From Myxococcales bacterium (GTDB lineage: Bacteria > Myxococcota_A > Polyangia > Polyangiales > Ga0077539): a stretch of DNA of 64,000 nucleotides. The stretch is from assembly GCA_030652255.1 (NCBI GenBank), contig JAUSAZ010000118.1, positions 1 through 64,000 on the forward strand. Reading direction: 5' to 3'. The position numbers and the translations under genes were made by a program. The notes below the pieces were generated by a model. The model was not told where the DNA came from. It saw only the letters and a list, made by a program, of their open reading frames with translations, and made no database searches. The first letter of the stretch is position 1, and each line of letters opens with the position of its first letter. Below are positions 58,639 to 64,000 of the stretch, one piece after another.

Positions 58639-59403
58639 ATGAACGGCGTCCCCATCCAGACCTATCTCTTCCCGCTCATCATGCTGGTGGTCGTGGGTTT
58701 CATGTACTTCCGGGGCGTGAAGCTCCGGGCGCAGACCCTCCAGGACAACCCCCAGTATGGGCTCGGCGCGCTCGCCCAGCGCTGGCAGCTGCAGATGGTG
58801 GAGGGCGACCCGACGTACAACCTCTTCATCAACAGCCGCGACGCGGAGGTGGCGCAGCACAAGCCCCCCATCGCGGGCATGTCCGGCGACACGCCGCCGC
58901 ACAGCGCGCGCATGGTCGGCGAGGCGCGGGGCCACCAGGTGAGCTTCGAGTTCTACGACCAGACCCACATCGAGCGCGGGATCATCGAGACCACGTACAC
59001 CCGCCACTACCGCTGCATCCTCGCGGTGGGCGTGCGCTCCGCGTTTCCGCCCTTCGAGCTCACGCTGCGCAGCGAGAACCAGTACCTCACCACCGAGCGA
59101 CGCCTCGCCGCGCCGGAGCAGCGCTTCGGTCAGTTCGCCCTCGACCAGGCGCTCATCCTCACCGGCCCCGACCCCCGGGTGGGACCGATGATCGCCCCCT
59201 TCGTGGGCGCGCTCACGGCCATGACCTACGTGCACGTCGTCGGCGGCGACGGCGCGGTGCGCTTCGAGATGACCCCGCTCGGCACCCCCTACGGCGTCTA
59301 CTACGCCGAGACCGTGCTCCAGACCCTGCTCGCCCTCGCCGACGTGCTCGACGGCCAGGCCGCCGTCGCCCCAGCGCCCCCGTCGCCGCCGATGGGTCGC
59401 TGA
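58639..59403 (+). CDS. Hypothetical membrane-anchored protein
   Basis: Protein of 254 residues that I do not recognise. It has an N-terminal transmembrane helix (about 8-26, TYLFPLIMLVVVGFMYF) and a soluble alpha/beta region with strands such as HQVSFEFYDQTHIERGIIETTYTRHYRCILAVGV and a DUF3137-like look of a lipid- or membrane-facing fold. The C-terminus has a helix (LQTLLALADVLDG) and Pro-rich end. It is read with the zinc-ribbon gene two bases downstream. Confidence 0.6.
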   Translation: MNGVPIQTYLFPLIMLVVVGFMYFRGVKLRAQTLQDNPQYGLGALAQRWQLQMVEGDPTYNLFINSRDAEVAQHKPPIAGMSGDTPPHSARMVGEARGHQVSFEFYDQTHIERGIIETTYTRHYRCILAVGVRSAFPPFELTLRSENQYLTTERRLAAPEQRFGQFALDQALILTGPDPRVGPMIAPFVGALTAMTYVHVVGGDGAVRFEMTPLGTPYGVYYAETVLQTLLALADVLDGQAAVAPAPPSPPMGR

Positions 59404-59405
59404 GC

Positions 59406-60215
59406 GTGGTCCCCGCGCCGGAGCAGTGCCCCCTGCCCTGCCAGCGCTGCGGCGCGGGGATGTCGCCCGCCCCCGACGGGGGAGCACCGCGCTACGCCGA
59501 CGTGATCCCGATGGTGTGCCGCTACTGCGGCTACGCCGAGACGCTCACCCGCGACGACCGGGTGCGCGTCTCGCGCGAGCGCGTGGCGCTCCTTCGCATG
59601 GCCCAGGACGCCGCCGAGGCGCCCGCGCGGCAGGCCGAGCAGATCATCGGGATGCGCCCGTGGCTGGGCGGCGTGGTGGTGGCCGGGGTGCTCGCCCTCA
59701 ACGCCCTCAACGGGGTGGCAACGGCGCGGGAGTCCATCGAGCGCGCAGGCCCCGCGATGGACGCCGCGGCGAGGCTGGAGGCGTTGCAGAGCGTGTGCGT
59801 GACCCCGCTGCTGGGCATCGGGCTCGCGGTGGGGATGTTCGGCGGATGGACCCTCGCGATGCGCCGCTACCGGGCGCTGGTCACGCCCGGACGGTGGGCC
59901 CGACCCCCGCTCACGCCGGGGGCCCCGGCGCGCTGCCGCTGCTGCGGCGCCGAGCTCCCGGCGCAGTGGGGCGCCATGGTGGAGTGCGCGTTCTGCCGCA
60001 CGCACAACCTCCTCGACCGCGCCGTCATCGACCAGCGCGAGGCACTGCTACTGAGCGAGACGGCGCTGCACCAGTCGCGCGCGGCGGGGGTGATCGCGCG
60101 CGCCAACGAGTTCAGCGCGAGCTTCGGGCGGTGGTCCCTCGGGGGCGCGGCGGTGGGCGCCGTGGCGGGCGGCGTGGTCGGCTACGCGCTCGCGCTCGCG
60201 CTCGCGAGTGCGTGA
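59406..60215 (+). CDS. Membrane protein with two zinc ribbons
   Basis: Protein of 269 residues that I do not recognise as a named family. It has an N-terminal zinc ribbon (CQRCG ... CRYCG), two hydrophobic spans in the middle (about 86-103 and 132-150), a second ribbon (CRCCG ... CAFCR), and a C-terminal Gly-rich hydrophobic span (GGAAVGAVAGGVVGYALALAL). Both ribbons would lie on the cytoplasmic side. Starts at GTG 59406, two bases after its upstream neighbour. Its TGA directly abuts the TCA of the opposing gene, so no room is left for a terminator. Confidence 0.6.
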   Translation: MVPAPEQCPLPCQRCGAGMSPAPDGGAPRYADVIPMVCRYCGYAETLTRDDRVRVSRERVALLRMAQDAAEAPARQAEQIIGMRPWLGGVVVAGVLALNALNGVATARESIERAGPAMDAAARLEALQSVCVTPLLGIGLAVGMFGGWTLAMRRYRALVTPGRWARPPLTPGAPARCRCCGAELPAQWGAMVECAFCRTHNLLDRAVIDQREALLLSETALHQSRAAGVIARANEFSASFGRWSLGGAAVGAVAGGVVGYALALALASA

Positions 60216-60836
60216 TCAGCGCCGGGGCGAAGCGACCTCGCGCAGGCACTCCGCCGCCTGCTGGTCGGCCTCCGTGGCGGTGAGCACGTAGGAGCGCGGC
60301 GGCACCGAGAGGCGCGCGCGGTCGCGGCACATCGCCTCGCGCACCATGAGGTGCCTGCGGGCCGCGGCGCGCACCCGGTAGGGGTCGTCGGCGGGCGGGT
60401 CGTTGGCGTGGGCCGCGAGGTCGAGCCCGAGGCGCTGCCAGTCCTCCTCGTGCGCGGCGCCGCACAGCACGGCCAGCGAGCGCGTGACGGCGGCGGCGTG
60501 CTCGTGGTGGCGCTCGGTCACGATCACCCGGAGCGGGCGCCGGGCGACCTCGTCCGACCATGCGCGCCGGGAGACCGCCACCCGCAGGTCGTCGCAGTCC
60601 GACTGGAGCAGCGCGCGCTGGGCCGTGGCGAGCGCGTCGAGGCCCCAGTGCGCCTCCTGCGCGAGGCCCCCGAGGGCGCGGCGGGTGGGCTCGCCGCAGG
60701 CGCAGAGGCGCTCGGCGCGGCCCCACCACGCGGCGCGGCCCCGGCGGGCCCGGAGCCCCAGGCCGAGCGCGACGAAGACCGCCAGCGCCACGGGGACGGC
60801 CACCGCGAGCGCCCGGCGCACCGACACGCTACTCAC
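60216..60836 (-). CDS. Hypothetical protein with N-terminal membrane anchor
   Basis: Protein of 206 residues with an N-terminal hydrophobic anchor (about 9-28, ALAVAVPVALAVFVALGLGL) and a helical, Cys-containing outer or cytoplasmic part (CACGEPTRRAL, LLQSDCDDLRVAV, SLAVLCGAAHEEDW, REAMCRDRARL, AECLREV). No family is recognised. It starts at GTG 60836 and overlaps the 3' end of the 622-residue gene by eight bases, so it is the last gene of the tubulin-like operon. Confidence 0.55.
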   Translation of the reverse strand: MSSVSVRRALAVAVPVALAVFVALGLGLRARRGRAAWWGRAERLCACGEPTRRALGGLAQEAHWGLDALATAQRALLQSDCDDLRVAVSRRAWSDEVARRPLRVIVTERHHEHAAAVTRSLAVLCGAAHEEDWQRLGLDLAAHANDPPADDPYRVRAAARRHLMVREAMCRDRARLSVPPRSYVLTATEADQQAAECLREVASPRR

Positions 60837-62697
60837 CGCGCACGTAGGGGTCGACGAAGAGCGGCAGGCGAAACGGACCGTTGAGCGTGTACTGCTCCAC
60901 CGGGGTCGTCGCGCGCTGGCCGAAGCGGCCCAGCACGAGGCCGGAGCCCTCCATCACCCAGGCGATGAAGGTCTCCGCGGCGACGCGGCCGAGGCGCGCG
61001 CACATCACCTCCGGGCGCTCGGACTCGCCGTCGCCCAGCGCGCGCCAGGTCATGGCGAAGCGCTGGAGCGTCGCGAGGCGGTCCCGCGCCCGGGCGCGCT
61101 CGGGTTCGCTGCGCACGGCGGCGAGGGCGTCGCGCAGCACGTCGAGCGGGCGCTCGGCGCTGGGGAGCACCACCCGGCCGAAGAGCTCCTTGCCCTCGTC
61201 CGCTGACCAGATCACCCGCGCGCCGTCCGAGCGCAGCTCGGCCTCGCCCAGGAAGTACAGCCACAGCGCGAAGCCCAGCGCGCGAAGCTCGCCCACGTCG
61301 ACCACCCGCGTCGGCGGGCCGAAGCGCTCGACGAGGCCCACCGCGAGGGCGCCCTCCCCGCCGGGGACGGCGACGATGCGCGGGGGCGCGTCCCCAGGGG
61401 TCCAGCGGGTGAGCAGCGCGCCCGACTGCGGCGCCGCGACGCCGGGCTCGACCCGCGCGATGACCTCGCGCGACAGGTGGATGCGCACGCCCCCGGCCTC
61501 GGCCTCGGCGGTCTGCGCCACCACGAGGCGAACGCTGTCCGGGAAGAGCATCGGGAAGGCCACCACGTCGGCCTCGGTGACCGCGGCGCGGCGGTGCGAG
61601 GAGGCCGCCGCGGCGAGCAGGGGGTTGAGCACCAGCGAGCGGTAGCCCTGGGCGTTGGGGTGGTCCTCCAGCCAGTGGGCCTGGCCGTGGCCGCGGGCGA
61701 CGTTGGCGATCGCCTCCAGGCGCCCGACCCCGGCCAGCAGCTCGACGCCCGCGGTGGTGGCGGTGTCGGCCCCCATGCTCGCGCGGGTGGCGCCGCTGTC
61801 GCGCGCGGCGTCTCGCGGGGCCATGCGCACCGTGACCACCGAGCGGCCGTTGGGGTCGACGAGGTCGACGGTGCCCGCGTCGCCGCGGATGGGCTGGAAG
61901 AAGAGCAGCTCGGCGAAGCGGGCGCCCCAGCCCGGGTCGCGCTGCGGCAGGAAGGCGATCACCTCGGCGGCGTCGCTGCCGTTGCGCGGCACCACCGAGA
62001 GGCGCAGCGGCCCCACGCCGCGGGCGTCGCTCGACAGCGCGCCGACCGAGGGGGCGGTCTCGCCGAGCAGCACCTGGAGGCCCTTCTGCCACGGCGGCGC
62101 GCCCTCGTGCCCCGGCGACCAGAGCCCGTTGCGCTCGAAGTGCCCGCGCCACTCGGCCAGCAGGCGCAGCGCCCCGGCGCGCTCGGCGCTGGCGTCAATG
62201 CGGGTCTTGAGGTCGCTCCAGTAGTTCTCCCGGGCGACCCGCGGGGCGCACCAGAAGAGGCACATCGGGTCGGCCGCGCCCACCAGCAGGCGCCGCCCCT
62301 CGCCGCCCTGGCGCCGCGCGTCGCGCAGGAGCCCGAGGAAGCGGCACTCGGGGCGCAGGTCGGCCAGCATCGCGCCGAGGTTGTCCACCTCCGGGCGGCG
62401 CAGGTCGACGGTCTCGAGGGTGAGCTCGCCCAGCACGAGCCCGAGCAGCAGCAGGCGCCAGCGCTCGAAGGACTGCTGGAGCCGCGCGTTGACCAGCTCG
62501 GGCTGCGGCTGCTGGGCGCCCGGGTCGAGGAGGAGCTGCCCCAGCAGGTGGGACATCATCTCGGCCTGCGCGAAGGGCGTCGGGAAGCTCTTGGTGCGCA
62601 GGTGCGCGGGCGTCGGCTGCCAGGCGCCCTTCTTCTGGTCGAGGGCGAAGGTGTCGGTGGTCGTGGCGTCGTTGGAGCCGGGGATGAGTTGGATCAC
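60829..62697 (-). CDS. Large unrecognised protein coupled to the tubulin-like gene
   Basis: Protein of 622 residues with no recognised domain, signal peptide or convincing membrane helix. The first 250 residues are helical (LVNARLQQSFERWRLLLLGLVLGELTLETVDLRR), with a Cys-containing FWCAP loop. The middle has strands with many Arg/Asp pairs, and the C-terminal third is helical (RDRLATLQRFAMTWRALG), ending LPLFVDPYVRGE. It follows the tubulin-like gene after only four bases, starting at GTG 62697, so the two are almost certainly co-expressed and may form a complex. A partner, regulator or cargo-linking role is inferred. Confidence 0.55.
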   Translation of the reverse strand: MIQLIPGSNDATTTDTFALDQKKGAWQPTPAHLRTKSFPTPFAQAEMMSHLLGQLLLDPGAQQPQPELVNARLQQSFERWRLLLLGLVLGELTLETVDLRRPEVDNLGAMLADLRPECRFLGLLRDARRQGGEGRRLLVGAADPMCLFWCAPRVARENYWSDLKTRIDASAERAGALRLLAEWRGHFERNGLWSPGHEGAPPWQKGLQVLLGETAPSVGALSSDARGVGPLRLSVVPRNGSDAAEVIAFLPQRDPGWGARFAELLFFQPIRGDAGTVDLVDPNGRSVVTVRMAPRDAARDSGATRASMGADTATTAGVELLAGVGRLEAIANVARGHGQAHWLEDHPNAQGYRSLVLNPLLAAAASSHRRAAVTEADVVAFPMLFPDSVRLVVAQTAEAEAGGVRIHLSREVIARVEPGVAAPQSGALLTRWTPGDAPPRIVAVPGGEGALAVGLVERFGPPTRVVDVGELRALGFALWLYFLGEAELRSDGARVIWSADEGKELFGRVVLPSAERPLDVLRDALAAVRSEPERARARDRLATLQRFAMTWRALGDGESERPEVMCARLGRVAAETFIAWVMEGSGLVLGRFGQRATTPVEQYTLNGPFRLPLFVDPYVRGE

Positions 62698-62701
62698 GGC
62701 G

Positions 62702-64000
62702 TCAGCTCCGGAGGGCGGCGAGCAGCGAGCGCTCGATCTTCATGGCGAGCTCGGCGTCGGGGTCGGGCTGGTGCCCGCGCGCCCGCTCGGCCCCGGCGCT
62801 CGACTCGAACTGGAACGCGTCGATGAGCAGCTTGAAGGCGTCGGGCGCCTTCCAGCGCCGCTGCTTGTAGGCGGCGTAGAGCTGGCGCGCGCGGGGGTCG
62901 CCGAAGAGCGACAGGTCGAGGTCGCCGAAGACGGTCTCGAACCACCCGGTGACGAAGCGCAGCTGCGCCCCGCGGGCCTCGAGGGCGTTGAGCACCTTGC
63001 GGGCGAAGGCCGACTCGCGGTCGTGCTGCGCGCGGGCGACGTTGGCGATGAGCGAGCCCCAGGTGCTGCGGGCCTTCTCGTAGTCGAAGTCGACGAAGTC
63101 CGAGTCCTTCTGGCGAAACGACGCGTACACCTGCTGGAGGATGAGCGCCTCGACGAGCCGCGCGCCGAGGGTGGCGTCGCGCGAGCCGCGGGGGGTGTTC
63201 CACTTGCGGCGCAGGGCCCAGGCGGGGTCGTGCTCGTCGTGCGAGAGGCCGTAGGTGCGGTGCATCGCGCGGGCCTGGGTGTCGGTCTTGTCGGGCAGCA
63301 TCAGCAGCCCGTAGGCCGCGAGCAGCGGGTACATGCTCACGGTCTCGTCGTTCTCGAGCGCGGCGGGCACGGCCTTGATGTGGGGCGTGGGGTGGTCGGG
63401 CACGCCGAGCAGCACCGAGGCGTCGAGGAGGGCGCGGGTGTAGCGGTAGAAGTACTCCAGGCCGTGGCCCATGCTGGCGAGCAGGGTGGAGGTGTCGACG
63501 GTCTGTCCCGTGGTGGGCGGCAGGTCGAACCACCGCAGCAGGAAGGACCCGTAGATGGGCTTCGCGGGCCCAACGGCCTCGCGCACGAGCTTGATGAGCT
63601 GGTGGGTGATGCCCGCCCCGGTGCCGCCGAGGAAGGAGCCCACCACGAAGATGCGGGCGGCGGTGCGGGCGCGGCCGAAGAGCGGGTCCATGGCGCCGCC
63701 CTTGCTCGACGCGAAGACGGCGCTGCCGACGCTGGGGTTGGCGAACATCCCCTTGCCGATGTCGACCCCGGCGGAGACCCCGACGCCGCCGTCCACGCCG
63801 CCAGACTCCTCGTCGTAGAAGAGCTCGAAGAGCTCGCGCTCCAGGGGGTCCGCGCGGTCGTCGAGGAAGATCCGCCGGAAGGCCGTCTCCTTCATGGTGT
63901 CGCGCGCGAAGGGCGGCACGATGGCCTCGGCGCCCTCCAGCGGGTGCGGGCACCCGGCGCTCACGGTGTGGCCGAAGGAGCGCAGCTTCACGGCGAGGCG
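62702..64000 (-). CDS. Tubulin/FtsZ-signature protein (5' end beyond window)
   Basis: At least 429 residues. The key feature is IFVVGSFLGGTGAGITHQLIKLVREA (glycines 122, 123, 125, 127 if counted from GTG 63991), which matches the tubulin/FtsZ GTP-binding signature G-G-T-G-[SA]-G followed by a helix. It is preceded by a strand, as in the bacterial Tubulin_2/tubulin-like family. VGSAVFASSKGGAMDPLF before it and DWFDLPPT-like strand LRWFDLPP after it also fit. The first glycine loop expected near the N-terminus is not visible, and the reading frame stays open to the window edge, so the true start probably lies outside; GTG 63991 is the alternative. Polymer formation is inferred only from the signature. 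Confidence 0.6.
   Translation of the reverse strand, partial: RLAVKLRSFGHTVSAGCPHPLEGAEAIVPPFARDTMKETAFRRIFLDDRADPLERELFELFYDEESGGVDGGVGVSAGVDIGKGMFANPSVGSAVFASSKGGAMDPLFGRARTAARIFVVGSFLGGTGAGITHQLIKLVREAVGPAKPIYGSFLLRWFDLPPTTGQTVDTSTLLASMGHGLEYFYRYTRALLDASVLLGVPDHPTPHIKAVPAALENDETVSMYPLLAAYGLLMLPDKTDTQARAMHRTYGLSHDEHDPAWALRRKWNTPRGSRDATLGARLVEALILQQVYASFRQKDSDFVDFDYEKARSTWGSLIANVARAQHDRESAFARKVLNALEARGAQLRFVTGWFETVFGDLDLSLFGDPRARQLYAAYKQRRWKAPDAFKLLIDAFQFESSAGAERARGHQPDPDAELAMKIERSLLAALRS

Noticed and set aside
60208..60220. TGATCA at the junction of two convergent genes as a regulatory site
   Set aside because: It is simply TGA on one strand meeting TGA on the other.

Overview
The window is about 72% G+C and carries strong marks of a myxobacterium (Myxococcota, probably class Polyangia). 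The marks are a MYXO-CTERM tail (Gly-Cys, one membrane helix, then an arginine run), many lipoproteins, cysteine-rich repeat lipoproteins, zinc-ribbon/proline-rich/single-helix proteins, DUF2169/DUF4150/DUF3540 type VI secretion (T6SS) accessory genes, and dense GTGA/ATGA stop-start overlaps. This assignment is inferred from gene content. No rRNA, tRNA, CRISPR array, integrase or transposase gene was seen.

Layout. (1) 0.2-9.3 kb: a PAS-PAS hybrid histidine kinase faces a minus-strand operon for a soluble NAD-linked molybdenum/tungsten formate dehydrogenase (NuoE-NuoF fusion beta subunit, alpha subunit, FdhD), followed by a lipoprotein phosphodiesterase. (2) 9.5-17.2 kb: GlsB-type membrane protein, a 165-bp near-perfect palindromic element, YgfZ-like protein with a lipoprotein, two tandem phosphodiester-glycosidase-like exported proteins, a TonB-like protein, an ArsA-family ATPase and a Kelch-type lipoprotein. 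(3) 17.3-31.5 kb: zinc-ribbon membrane protein and beta-propeller protein running into queA and tgt (queuosine tRNA modification), a roadblock-like protein, an anchored cyclophilin, a BtuF-like protein coupled to a patatin phospholipase, a thioesterase, an aldehyde dehydrogenase homologue lacking its catalytic residues, and an L,D-transpeptidase. (4) 31.7-40.3 kb, plus strand: T6SS cargo module A (vgrG, DUF2169-pentapeptide fusion, pentapeptide protein, DUF3540, DUF4150 tip, unknown protein). (5) 40.2-42.9 kb: a cysteine-rich lipoprotein and a CrtW-type carotenoid ketolase separate the two T6SS modules. (6) 43.0-58.5 kb, minus strand: T6SS cargo module B, apparently one 12-gene operon with three consecutive vgrG genes, a DUF6484-like protein, a DUF4150 tip, a candidate effector, a small acidic protein, a propeller protein, a DUF3396 immunity-type protein, a HEAT-repeat protein, DUF2169 and a thiolase-fold protein. 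(7) 58.6-64 kb: two small membrane or zinc-ribbon genes converge on an operon encoding a tubulin/FtsZ-signature protein (running off the window end) and two proteins I do not recognise.

How the parts fit. The formate dehydrogenase genes encode a complete NADH-producing enzyme. Modules A and B hold spike, tip, adaptor and cargo genes for T6SS but none of the core sheath, tube or membrane-complex genes, so they would depend on a machine encoded elsewhere. The least explained parts are the triple-vgrG operon with its candidate effector, the tubulin-like operon beside it, a 20-bp interrupted palindrome found five times in the first 30 kb, and the 165-bp palindromic element.
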